From Bog-159 sp035308525 (lineage in GTDB: Bacteria; Acidobacteriota; Terriglobia; Bryobacterales; Bryobacteraceae), in the NCBI GenBank assembly GCA_035308525.1, contig DATGGM010000085.1, positions 45,729 through 109,728 of the forward strand: a DNA stretch of 64,000 bases, in the 5' to 3' direction. This document shows, one piece after another, positions 33,826 through 43,500 of the stretch. Position 1 is the first letter of the stretch, and every line of letters starts with the position of its first letter. The position numbers were made by a program, and so were the translations under genes. The notes below the pieces were generated by a model that saw only the letters and a list, made by a program, of their open reading frames with translations, was not told the DNA's origin and did no database searches.

Positions 33826-36084
33826 TTAGGCGCCCCCGACCGGTGCCATCACAGTGCGGAATCCCGGCTGGCCGCGGATTTCGTCGAAGCGCGGGTCTAC
33901 GCCCAGCCAGATGAGCCCGCGGGCGCGGCCGGCCACCGCCTGACGCAGATGGTCCAGCACGGCATCGGTTTCTTTGAGTCCGAGATACACGGTGGCTTGG
34001 GCCAACGGGACTCCGTCCAGCCGGGCCAGGATCCCGCGGGCGGGCGTGGCGTCACCCATGGCGGCATGGCAATGGCCGGAATCCGCCAGCACGGCAGGGT
34101 TGTCGCCGCTGGCGGCCAGCGCCCTTGTGAAGCATTCCATGGCTTCCGCAAACTGCCCTTGCGCCTGGTAGACGCGGGCCATAGACCAATAAGCGTGGTA
34201 GAAACCGGGCGCGAGCTCCATGGTGGACTGCAATTGTTTCAACGCCGCCGGGTACCGCCGCAGACGGTACAGACACCCGCCCACGGCCGTGCTGAGCAGT
34301 GGAGCGGCCGGGTCCAGTGCCAGTGCCAGCTTTAATTCCTCCAGGGCCTCGTCCAGGCGGCCGCGCGGCGTCAGATAGTCGAGCGCATGGTGGAACAACA
34401 GATCCGAACCGGGTGGCCCCAGCGAGAAGGCCTCCTGGAACTGGGCGCGCGCGGCTTCCCAATCCCAGTCGAATCCGGCAGTGATGGCGGCGCGCAGGCA
34501 CGATGCCGATGCCAGCGCGGCATCGCCGGCCAGGGCCGTCTCGAGTTCCGCTTTAGCCTTGGGCATCACGGCCAATGCGGGCGCGAATCCGTACCAACCT
34601 TGCGAGGCGTAACAATCCGCGATGCCCACGCGCGCCAGCGCGTAGGCGGGCTCTAAGCGCAGGGCTTGCGAGAAGAAGCACAGCGCGGCGCTCAGGCCCT
34701 GCGGGGTCTGCAGATTAAAGGAATGGCGGCCGCGCAGGTACAATTCATGCGCGTTATAACCGGGCGTGCCGCCGCGCAGGTGGGACAATTCGAGATCGGC
34801 GCCCAGCCATTTACGGAGCTGCGTGACGACGCCGCCGGTGACCTGGTCCTCGACCTCGAATACGGCTTTCATTTCGGAGTCGAAGCGCTGTGACCAGATC
34901 TGGTATCCGTCGGACGCGGTAACCAGTTGGGCGGTCACGCGCACGCGCTCGCCCTGGCGGCGTACGCTGCCTAGCACCAGGGCTCCCACGTGCAGGCGGC
35001 GGCCCACATCGCGGACATCCAGGGCGGGCGATTTGAACTGAAACGTGGAGGCGCGGGAGGCCACGCGCAGGCCCCGCACCTGGGTGAGGGCGTTGGCGAT
35101 CTCTTCGGTCAGTCCGTCGCTAAGGAAGTCGTCTTCGGCGCTCTGGTTCATGTTCACGAAGGGCAACACGGCCACCGCGTGGAGGCGCGATTTGGACGCC
35201 AGCCGCACGGTGGAGAATCCCGAAGGGAGCTGGCCGGTGGCTTCGGCGGAAGGTTCTGGAGGTTTCTCTTTTTCGGCCAGGCGGCGCGCCCGCACCAGAT
35301 CCGCCAGCATGTCAGTTACGGTCTGGTAGCGTTCCGCCGGATCTTTGGAAAGCGACTTATCGACGATTTGATCCAGCTCCGGGGCGAGGTCCGGGCGCAG
35401 CGTAGAGGGCGGCTGCGGATCGGTGTTCAAAATGGAATAAGCCAGGTGCGCCCGATCGCCCGCGAAGGGCAGGCGGCCGGTGAGCGCCTCGTAGAGAACC
35501 ACGCCCAATCCCCAGATGTCGCCGCGCGCGTCGCTGTGCCCCATTTCGAAGCGTTCCGGCGACATGTAGACCGGGGTGCCTGCATAGTTGATGGTTTCGG
35601 TGCGATCCGCCGAACCACCCAGGCTGGCCAGGCCGAAATCGAGCAGTCGGGCGCGGTTGCGGGGGTCTACCATGATGTTGGAACTCTTGATGTCCCGATG
35701 CACGATGTGCAGGTGATGGGCTTCGGCCAGGCCCTCGGCTATCTGAATCACGATGGCGAGGGCCACCCCCGGATCCAGCGACCCCTTGCGAATGAGCTCG
35801 CGCAGGGACGCGCCATCGCAATACTCCATGGCGATGAAGAGCTGGCCGTCGGCCTCGTCCACTTCGTAAACGGTGCAGATATTTGGGTGGTTGAGCGCGG
35901 CGGCGGCGCGCGCCTCGGACAGCAGACGTTCACGGACCTCCTCGGCGGCCATGCGTCCGGCGGCGGAGAGCTTCAAGGCCACGCGCCTGCCCAGGCGTAG
36001 ATCGTGGGCCTCGTACACGACGCCCATGCCGCCCTCTCCGAGCTTGCGCACGATGCGGTAGTGCGAGATTTGGGATCCGATCAA
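33826..36084 (-). CDS. Ser/Thr protein kinase with TolB-like and TPR domains
   Basis: A 752-residue Hanks-type kinase. The Gly-rich loop LGEGGMGVVYEA starts at residue 15; Lys38 is the ATP-anchoring Lys, D131 in HRDIKSSN is catalytic and D149 in LDFG binds Mg. The kinase domain ends near residue 275. A TolB-like/FlgO-type domain follows (AVAVLPFVNMNQSAEDDFLS, then DGLTEEIANAL), and TPR repeats fill the rest. No transmembrane helix is visible between kinase and C-terminal part, unlike many relatives. It is divergent from the pentapeptide/prenyl operon 93 bases away and could regulate it. Confidence 0.9.
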   Translation of the reverse strand: MIGSQISHYRIVRKLGEGGMGVVYEAHDLRLGRRVALKLSAAGRMAAEEVRERLLSEARAAAALNHPNICTVYEVDEADGQLFIAMEYCDGASLRELIRKGSLDPGVALAIVIQIAEGLAEAHHLHIVHRDIKSSNIMVDPRNRARLLDFGLASLGGSADRTETINYAGTPVYMSPERFEMGHSDARGDIWGLGVVLYEALTGRLPFAGDRAHLAYSILNTDPQPPSTLRPDLAPELDQIVDKSLSKDPAERYQTVTDMLADLVRARRLAEKEKPPEPSAEATGQLPSGFSTVRLASKSRLHAVAVLPFVNMNQSAEDDFLSDGLTEEIANALTQVRGLRVASRASTFQFKSPALDVRDVGRRLHVGALVLGSVRRQGERVRVTAQLVTASDGYQIWSQRFDSEMKAVFEVEDQVTGGVVTQLRKWLGADLELSHLRGGTPGYNAHELYLRGRHSFNLQTPQGLSAALCFFSQALRLEPAYALARVGIADCYASQGWYGFAPALAVMPKAKAELETALAGDAALASASCLRAAITAGFDWDWEAARAQFQEAFSLGPPGSDLLFHHALDYLTPRGRLDEALEELKLALALDPAAPLLSTAVGGCLYRLRRYPAALKQLQSTMELAPGFYHAYWSMARVYQAQGQFAEAMECFTRALAASGDNPAVLADSGHCHAAMGDATPARGILARLDGVPLAQATVYLGLKETDAVLDHLRQAVAGRARGLIWLGVDPRFDEIRGQPGFRTVMAPVGGA

Positions 36085-36177
36085 TGACGGCCCCGGAAGC
36101 CGCGGTCAGACGGTCTCATTTTGAGTTTGATGCCGTCTTCAAATGTGACATAATTGGGAAGTTTTCGGTAGTCTGAT

Positions 36178-36687
36178 ATGCCGTTGGGCACACTGGAGCG
36201 CGGCAGCCGGCGGAAAGAAGCGACGGAATCGCCGTGCGCGCTTTTGCGGGATGGGAGGGAACGGTGGAACGCGTTCCGGCGCAATCATCCACGCTACATC
36301 GTGGTGAACGGCGCGCGTCTGGCGGAGGCCAAACTGGACGAGATCGACCTGCACTGCACCATCCTGATGGAATCGGACCTGCGGCGCGCGAGCCTGCGCG
36401 GCGCGCTGATGGAGCGGGGGATACTGCGTAACTCAGACTTTCGCGGCGCGGATCTGCGGCGCGCCATTCTGGATGGCGCGGACCTGTGCCGCGCGAACTT
36501 TGCGGGCGCCGATCTGCGCGGCGCGAGCTTGGTTTCGGCGTTTCTTAAGCGGGCCGATTTCACGGGCGCGGACCTGAGCACCGCCGAGGGGCTGACCGCC
36601 ATACAGATTATCGAAGCCTACGGCGACGGTGGCACCCGGCTGCCAGGGCACCTTGCGCGCCCGGCGAGTTGGCAGAGGTTATCTTGA
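36178..36687 (+). CDS. pentapeptide-repeat protein
   Basis: A 169-residue protein whose middle (about residues 45-135) consists of A(D/N)Lxx pentapeptide repeats (ESDLRRASLRGALMERG, then SDFRGADLRRAILDGADLCR), forming a right-handed quadrilateral helix. Such domains serve as structural or protein-binding modules; no enzyme motif is present. The stop overlaps the TTG start of the flavoprotein gene by four bases, so it appears to be the first gene of the prenyl/ADC operon. Confidence 0.85.
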   Translation: MPLGTLERGSRRKEATESPCALLRDGRERWNAFRRNHPRYIVVNGARLAEAKLDEIDLHCTILMESDLRRASLRGALMERGILRNSDFRGADLRRAILDGADLCRANFAGADLRGASLVSAFLKRADFTGADLSTAEGLTAIQIIEAYGDGGTRLPGHLARPASWQRLS

Positions 36688-38819
36688 ACCCGGAGAAGCC
36701 GCCGGCGCGTGTGGCCGTGATCGGCGGCGGATGCGCGGGGCTGGCCGCGGCTTTCGAACTCACGCGTCCGGAACTGGCGGGACGCTATCAGGTGACGGTT
36801 TACCAGGCAGGCTGGCGGCTGGGCGGCAAGGGTGCCTCGGGCCGGGGTGTGGCCGACCGTGTGGAAGAACACGGGCTGCACCTCTGGATGGGCTTTTACG
36901 AAAACGCCTTCCGGCTCATGCGCGAGTGCTACGCGGAGCGCCGACGCCACTTTCCGCATTGCCGTTTCGCCGACTGGCGCGAAGCATTCCAGCCGGCGCC
37001 GGATGTGTGCGTGGTGGATCGCAGGCCGGGGGGATGGGATTTCTGGCAGGCGCGCATTCCGCCCAGCCCTGGAGAGCCGGGCGATGCGGCCGCGCGCGGT
37101 TCGTACACCGTGCTGGGTTATCTGCGGCAGGCGGTGATACTGATCGTGGAGCTGCTGCGTTCGGCGGCCGCCATGCAGGGCGCGGCGGTAGAACCGGGGC
37201 CGGCGAATCCCGGAGGCCGGGGGCCTGATGCGCTGGCCTCCGCGGTGAGCGCTCTGTTGCGCTATGGCCAGCTTGCCACGACGGCGGCGTTGATCGAAGC
37301 CGGCGAAATTCTGCGGGAAACCATGGATCAGTTCCTGCCGCGATGGCTCGGCGGAGAGGCTTCGCTACCGGCGCAGCTTCTGGACGGGCTGACTGCGGCG
37401 GCGCGGCGCCAGTTGGACATACTGGTGGCAGGCGATGGGGAACTGCGGCGGGTGTGGCAGGTGATCGACCTGATCCTGGCAGTGCTGCGCGGGGCCGTGC
37501 GCTCGAACCTGGCGCTGGATCCGCGCGGCTTCGACGCCATTAACGATTACGATTGGCGCGACTGGCTGCGCATGAATGGCGCCTCTGAGCAGTCGCTCGA
37601 TTCCGGTTTCATACGCGGGATCTACGACCTGGTGTTCGCCTTCGAGGACGGCGATACGGAGCGGCCGCGGCTGGCGGCCGGCGTGGCGCTGCGCGGCGCC
37701 TTGCGCATGTTTTTCACCTATCGCGGCGCGTTCTTCTGGCGCATGAACGCGGGCATGGGTGACGTAGTTTTCGCGCCGCTTTACCAGGTGCTCAAGCGGC
37801 GCGGCGTGCGGTTCGAGTTTTTCCACCGGCTGCGCAACGTCGGCCTGGCGCCGCAGGCAGACGGGTCGTACGTGCAGGCCCTGGACTTCGACGTGCAGGC
37901 GCAGGTGAAGAGCGGTGAATATCAGCCCCTGGTGGACATCCACAGCGTGCCGAGCTGGCCGTCGCGTCCGGATTTCGAGCAACTCGAGGCCGGCGCCCGC
38001 ATGGCTCGCGAGGGACGCGCGTTTGAGAGCGCGTGGGAGGAGCGGCATTACGGGCGCAAGGTCCTGGAGGTGGAGCGCGATTTCGATTTCGCCGTGCTGG
38101 CGGTGAGCATCGGGGCGCTGCCGGAGGTGGCGCGCGAGTTGATCGATCGGGAGCCACGCTGGCGGGACATGGTGGCGCGCGTGAAAACGGTACCCACGCG
38201 GGCGTTTCAGCTCTGGCTGCGGGAGCACGCGAGCGAGCTGGGCTGGAAGCGTCCGCCGGTGAATCTGTCGGGTTTCCAGGCGGCTTTCGATACCTGGGCA
38301 GACATGGGCCACCTGCTTCCCGAGGAGAGCTGGCGCACGCCGGTAAAGGGCATCGCCTATTTCTGCAGCGTCCTGCGCGACAGGCAGTCGAATGGGGCGG
38401 TGAGCCAGGCATATCAACTGGAGCAGTGCGAAGCCGTGCGCGCGCAGGCCGTCCGTTTCCTGGAGAACGAGGTGAAGGCGCTGTGGCCCAGAGCGGCGGG
38501 GAGTGACGGTTTCCGTTGGGATTTGCTGGCCGAGGACGCGCCGGCGAAGGGCGCGGGGCCGGCGCGATTCGATTCGCAGTTCTGGACGGCCAATGTCAAT
38601 CCGAGTGACCGGTACGTGCAGTCCCTGCCGGGGAGCTCGGCTTACCGGATTTCACCGTTGGACATGACTTTTGACAATTTGACTATCGCGGGCGACTGGA
38701 CCGCGACCGGGCTGGACAGCGGGTGCATCGAATCGGCGGTGATTTCCGGGCGGCTGGCGGCGCACGCCATTTCCGGAAATCCGGGCTTAAGTGAGATTAT
38801 TGGATACGACCATCCGTAG
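36684..38819 (+). CDS. phytoene-desaturase-like FAD-dependent oxidoreductase
   Basis: A 711-residue flavoprotein. The FAD motif VAVIGGGCAGLAAAFEL lies near residue 10, and the segment VEEHGLHLWMGFYENAFRLM near residue 75 closely resembles the EHGxHxFFGxYxN region of carotene desaturases. The C-terminal FAD contact is IAGDWTATGLDSGCIESAVI. It is longer than CrtI or HpnE, with an inserted helical region (about 135-300). Likely acts on an isoprenoid made by the adjacent prenyl synthase. Start: TTG 36684, with AGAGG about 7 bases upstream and a four-base overlap with the previous stop; an earlier TTG (36669) is less likely. Confidence 0.8.
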   Translation: MNPEKPPARVAVIGGGCAGLAAAFELTRPELAGRYQVTVYQAGWRLGGKGASGRGVADRVEEHGLHLWMGFYENAFRLMRECYAERRRHFPHCRFADWREAFQPAPDVCVVDRRPGGWDFWQARIPPSPGEPGDAAARGSYTVLGYLRQAVILIVELLRSAAAMQGAAVEPGPANPGGRGPDALASAVSALLRYGQLATTAALIEAGEILRETMDQFLPRWLGGEASLPAQLLDGLTAAARRQLDILVAGDGELRRVWQVIDLILAVLRGAVRSNLALDPRGFDAINDYDWRDWLRMNGASEQSLDSGFIRGIYDLVFAFEDGDTERPRLAAGVALRGALRMFFTYRGAFFWRMNAGMGDVVFAPLYQVLKRRGVRFEFFHRLRNVGLAPQADGSYVQALDFDVQAQVKSGEYQPLVDIHSVPSWPSRPDFEQLEAGARMAREGRAFESAWEERHYGRKVLEVERDFDFAVLAVSIGALPEVARELIDREPRWRDMVARVKTVPTRAFQLWLREHASELGWKRPPVNLSGFQAAFDTWADMGHLLPEESWRTPVKGIAYFCSVLRDRQSNGAVSQAYQLEQCEAVRAQAVRFLENEVKALWPRAAGSDGFRWDLLAEDAPAKGAGPARFDSQFWTANVNPSDRYVQSLPGSSAYRISPLDMTFDNLTIAGDWTATGLDSGCIESAVISGRLAAHAISGNPGLSEIIGYDHP

Positions 38820-38828
38820 GCGGGAGCC

Positions 38829-39539
38829 ATGAGTTCATCTCCATTTCGAATGAAACGGGATGCCCCGGAACGCGGCGGGCCGGTGCGCAACCCGCTGGTG
38901 AGCGCGATCCCGGGGGCGGCACAGGGTCCCCAGGCGGCGCCGGCGGGCGGGCTGCGCGGCGCCCTTGAGTGCGGAGTCCGAACGGCATATTCTGTTATTG
39001 ACGAATATATGAAGCGCGGCTACGAGGCCGCGCGTCAGTATCAAGAAACCTCAAAGAATAAGGGTCAAATGAGCAACGAACGATCGAACTATGGCAACTG
39101 GTACAACCCTTGGGGGCCGATGACGCCAGTCATGGATCAATGGTCGGCGGCCATGAAATTCTGGATGGACGCGGTGTCGTCGTTCATGCCGGGCGGGCGG
39201 GGGGCATGGCCGGCGGCATGGATGGCCGGGGCGGCCGGATTCCCAGGGGCGGCGCCGGCGCCGGAATTTTCCGTTGAAGTGGCGTCCAGGCGCCCCACCG
39301 AAGTGATCGTGCAGATCAAGCCGGGCGCGGGCGCGATGGAGCTGAAGGCGGATTCGTTTGAGCCTCTGCTGTTGGACAGCGTGGCATTGAATCGCCAACA
39401 GGGACGCCTGCAGGTACGCGTGAGGGTCGCCGATGCGCAGGCGGCGGGCCGCTATCACGGCGTGATCCGGGCCGCGGACGGCAGCATCGCGGGCGAAGTG
39501 ACCGTGGTGATCGCGGAGCCGCCCAAAGCGTCTGTATAA
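38829..39539 (+). CDS. unknown protein with amphipathic helix and beta-sandwich domain
   Basis: A 236-residue protein I do not recognise. The first 50 residues are Pro/Gly/Ala-rich and disordered. Then comes a helical stretch (RTAYSVIDEYMKRGYEAARQ; later WYNPWGPMTPVMDQWSAAMK followed by FWMDAVSSFM), rich in Trp and Met and suited to surface or lipid contact, somewhat like phasins. The last 90 residues (FSVEVASRRPTEVIVQIKPG to VVIAEPPKA) look like an Ig-like beta-sandwich. No signal peptide. Between the flavoprotein and the prenyl synthase, it may act as a scaffold holding hydrophobic intermediates; that is inference. Confidence 0.7.
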   Translation: MSSSPFRMKRDAPERGGPVRNPLVSAIPGAAQGPQAAPAGGLRGALECGVRTAYSVIDEYMKRGYEAARQYQETSKNKGQMSNERSNYGNWYNPWGPMTPVMDQWSAAMKFWMDAVSSFMPGGRGAWPAAWMAGAAGFPGAAPAPEFSVEVASRRPTEVIVQIKPGAGAMELKADSFEPLLLDSVALNRQQGRLQVRVRVADAQAAGRYHGVIRAADGSIAGEVTVVIAEPPKASV

Positions 39540-39554
39540 ATTTTCGCGGCAAAC

Positions 39555-40589
39555 ATGGCAAAGCATTCCGGAAGCCTGGTCTCGTCGACCCTGCAGGAGT
39601 ACGGCGACGCGACGCGGGAACTGTTGTTTGGCTACCTGCCGGTGGCGGAGCCGCGCCGCTACCTCTACGATCTGGTGGCGGATTATCCGCGGCGTGGCGG
39701 GCGCTCATTGCGGCCAAGCCTGTGCATCGCCACGGCGCGCGCGTTCGGCACACCACTGGAGCTGGCGTTGCGCACGGCCGTGTCGATCGAGCTGATCCAT
39801 AACGCCATGCTCATCCACGACGACATTGAGGATGAGAGCGAACAGCGGCGCGGCAAGCCCACTATGCATCGCAGGGAAGGCGTGCCCATCGCCATCAACG
39901 TGGGCGATGCCCTGTCGCTGCTGGCCATGCGCCCGCTGCTCGACAACCGGCACGCGCTGGGCCCCGAACTCTCTTTGCGCATTCTTGAGGAAACCGAACG
40001 CATGGCGCGGGAATCCGCGGAAGGCCAGGCACTGGAGCTCGGCTGGCGGCGCGATAACGCCACGGATGTGGCGGAGGCGGATTACTTGCTGATGGTCCTG
40101 AAGAAGACTTGCTGGCTGGCTACCATTCATCCCAGCCGCATGGGCACACTCATCGGATCGGCCGGCGCAATCGATATCGACCGCTGCATCCGATTCGGCT
40201 TTTTCTTAGGCGCGGCCTTCCAGATTCAGGACGATTTGCTCAACCTGGAAGGCGACGCGGACGCTTACGGCAAGGAGCTGGGAGGTGACATACGGGAAGG
40301 CAAGCGCACGCTGATGCTGATCGACCTGATGGCCAAAGCCAGCGCCGGCGAGCGGGAGTGGCTGGTGGCAATGCTGAATCGCCCGCGCCAGGAGCGCGCT
40401 CATGAGGATGTCGCCTGGGTCCTGGAGCGCATGGGCGCCTACGGATGCTGCGACTATGCCCGCCAGGTGGCGCAGGGTCTGGCGGGGGCCGCGCGATACG
40501 AGATGAACGCGTTGTACGGCGCGCTGCCCGATTCGCGCGACAAGCGTTTTCTCGAAGCGCTGCCCGTCTGGGTAATTGAGAGGAACTGA
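39555..40589 (+). CDS. polyprenyl (geranylgeranyl-type) diphosphate synthase
   Basis: A 344-residue trans-isoprenyl diphosphate synthase that condenses IPP with allylic diphosphates. The first Asp-rich motif is DDIED (D89, D90, D93) in LIHDDIED, and the second is QDDLLNLEGD starting at Q225. The conserved RxGGxxLRP-like motif is seen as RRGGRSLRPSL. There is no two-residue insertion in the first motif. The residue five before D89 is Ala, a small side chain that in this family allows products longer than C15, so a C20 or longer product is likely. Three bases separate it from the ADC-fusion gene. Confidence 0.88.
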   Translation: MAKHSGSLVSSTLQEYGDATRELLFGYLPVAEPRRYLYDLVADYPRRGGRSLRPSLCIATARAFGTPLELALRTAVSIELIHNAMLIHDDIEDESEQRRGKPTMHRREGVPIAINVGDALSLLAMRPLLDNRHALGPELSLRILEETERMARESAEGQALELGWRRDNATDVAEADYLLMVLKKTCWLATIHPSRMGTLIGSAGAIDIDRCIRFGFFLGAAFQIQDDLLNLEGDADAYGKELGGDIREGKRTLMLIDLMAKASAGEREWLVAMLNRPRQERAHEDVAWVLERMGAYGCCDYARQVAQGLAGAARYEMNALYGALPDSRDKRFLEALPVWVIERN

Positions 40590-40592
40590 CCG

Positions 40593-43500
40593 ATGACCCG
40601 CGAAGAATTCACTAAGGGCCTGCCGCCCATCACGCTGGATCAGTTGGGCGTGAAGCCGCCGCTGATGTTCCGCGGGGTCTCGGCGCGCATCTTTCCGCTG
40701 CGCGCCAACCTGGACACGCTGCAGCAATTGTGCGACGGCTACCTTAATTTCGTCCCGCGGGAGGCCGGGTACTTCCGCGCGCCGCTGCCCTATGTATTCG
40801 TAGTGCTGCTGAACTACGGGCAGATGACCGAAGCCGTGATGCGCAGCGGCTGGTTCTCGCAGATCGAAGTGTATTTTGGGCTGCCCGTGGAATGGTACAA
40901 GCTGGTGGACGGGCAGTACGTGTTTCACGACTGGGCGGTGATCACGCCTTATATTTTCGTGAACGACGACATCTCGGTGCCGGTGGGGCGCACGGTTTAC
41001 GGATTCCCCAAGGTGCTGGCGTCGGTGAAACAGACCGACAGCAGTTGGATGAAGAACCCGGTGGCCTCTTTGAACCTGGCCACCGTGGCGACCACGGTCT
41101 TCCCGGAAGCCTATTCGGGCGGCAACCTGGAGACGCGCGTCTTTCTGGAAGTAGTGCGGGAGACGGTGTCGAACTTCCGCGCGCCCTTCGGCGCATCCAG
41201 CCCGATGATGCCCTGGAACATAGCGTCCAACATGGCGCAAGCCTTCGCGGGATTCGGGCGCGACATGATGTGGCTGGCGCAGGCGATGCGGATTTTCCCG
41301 GTGAATCCACTGGCCGATCCGCGGCTCATGCAGGCAATGCTGGGCCAGATGCCCGCATGGTTCGCGCCGGGCGGCCAGGGCTACATCGTGAATTCGCTGA
41401 ACCTGAAACAATTCCGCAGCAGCAGCGATCCCTCGCGCATCTGCTACCAGGCGCTCACCAGCAGCTCCATGCGGACCACCGGCTTCAGCGGCGGCGGCCT
41501 GCTGGGTGAGGAATGCGCGCTGTTCGGCGAATTGAGCGGCGGCCATAGCATCCGGCTCTACGAGCACTCGTCCCTGCCCATCGCGCGCACCATGGGGCTG
41601 GAGGCGTCGCGCACCTGGAGCTCCAACGGTGTGGAGGTGGCCGAGTTTAAACCGGTGATGCCATTCTGGATCGATGTGGATTTGAAGTATGACAGCGGTT
41701 ACAACGTAGCCTGGCGCGCGGACGACGGCGTGTGGAAGGACGATACGGGCAAGCCGTTCGATGCCAGGCAGCGGCCTGTGCCGCCGGCGGAGGCCCCGGA
41801 TTTCAACTGCATGGTCTCTACAGCGATCGAGGCCGTGTCGGGTCCATTTCAGTATTCCGGCACCACCATCCGGGTGATTCCGCTGTTAGCCGATAAGGCC
41901 ACGCTGCAAAGTTTTCTGGACTCCTACCTCAATAAGCCACTATCCGGTCCCAGGGCCGAGACGTCGGCCGACCACGTGCGGTTCGAGGTGTGGGCGCGGC
42001 CGCCACAATCCATCAACATGGGCGTGCCGATCGGCGGCGACTACGCCTATGTGTATCTGACGGCGTCGAGTTTCGAAGGCGTCACGTCCAAGACGGACAA
42101 CGTGGGCGACTGGGCCAAGGACGAGCTGTCTTTTATGATCCCGGTGCGCTGGCAGCGCATGTCCGACCTGGAATGGCGGAGGCTGGGCGACGATAAGAAG
42201 CCGGTCGAGGATCGCGGCAACTGGGAGACGGTGGGCGTGGGGCTGGTTCCCGCGTACACGTTCGCGGACAACTGCATCACGGCGATCTCACGTTTCGAGA
42301 TCCAGGGCATCGCGGCGGGCACCGCCAACTTCGTACGCCCGGAGACGGTCTGGCTGGGGGAAGGGAGCTCCGGCAGCCCGCCGCAGACATTACTGCGCGT
42401 GGATGTAGAAGTTCTGCCGGCCTTGGGGGCGGGGCAGCAAGCGACTTTTCAGCCGGTAATCGAAATCAGCCGCAACCACCCGGACTGTGGGTTGGGCAAC
42501 GCGCCCGACACCGCCTGGAAGTGGGCGGAGGAGTTACGCCACGAACTGGGCACCAAGAAAGGCGCCAAGCAGCAATACTGGGACAAGTTGAAGATCGCGC
42601 GCGCGCTGGCGCTGGAGCTGCTCGGCAACCAGGCCTCGGTGCCGCTCTACACGATGAAACAGTTCCGCGACGTCACCGATCCCGATCGCGCGTGCCACCA
42701 GTCGTTGGTGCGCGTGCCGCGGCGGCTCTCGGAAATCTTCGATCTGCGGGAGATCGAAGAGACGCTGGCTGTGCGCATCTACGACTATCCCAGCCTCGAC
42801 ATCGTCAACGGTCTGGGTATCCTGGCGGCCCGGCTGCAAGACCCTGCGGCGGGCATCGTGTACACCGCGCAAGGCATCCGTCCTTTTTATATCCGCGCGA
42901 CCATGGACGAGCCGTTGGGTGAGACGCTGCTCTCGCGCTCCGGCACGGAGCCGTGGACCCTCCACCGGCAGGCGTTTCACACCCTGCTCAGCGACGATCC
43001 CGCTGCGCCTAAGATCCAGGTGGATTTAAAAGCCGAAACCCTGCAGGACCAGATGGACCCGTCGCGCACGGCGGAAACCATGTATCAGGCCCTCCAGCGG
43101 CGCCAGGCGGGCGATCAAGTGGGCGAGATCACGCCCGCGCAGGCGCGCAACGCGTTCGAGTATCTGGACGCGCAGATGGTGATCGAATCGGTGCTGTCGC
43201 GGGAATGGAGCAACTTCGATCCGAATGCGCGCTGGCGCAAGGGCCGCCAAGCGCTTCTCAGAGGACTGAGCGCTTTGCCGCAAGGCGGTCCCCTCATGCC
43301 TTTCGCGGAAGCCGAGCTGTACCGGCAGGTCAACAACCTGTTGGCGGCGCCGCCCGGCGCGGTGGCCTCGCGCATAACGCTTGAGGATTTAAGCGGCGCG
43401 CCGAGCCAACCCGCCGCGGACATATCGCCGGATGTGATGATCAAGCAAAACCTGGACGGCGAGGGGGCGGGAATTCGCTGGCGCGATGCGTTGAAGATCA

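Noticed and set aside
33605..33829. A 74-residue plus-strand frame starting MRLLFFFLG
   Set aside because: Short, low hydrophobic quality after the first residues, no ribosome site, and no family recognised.
40206..41567. A 453-residue minus-strand frame opposite the prenyl synthase and ADC fusion
   Set aside because: Low-complexity His/Arg-rich translation opposite well-supported genes.
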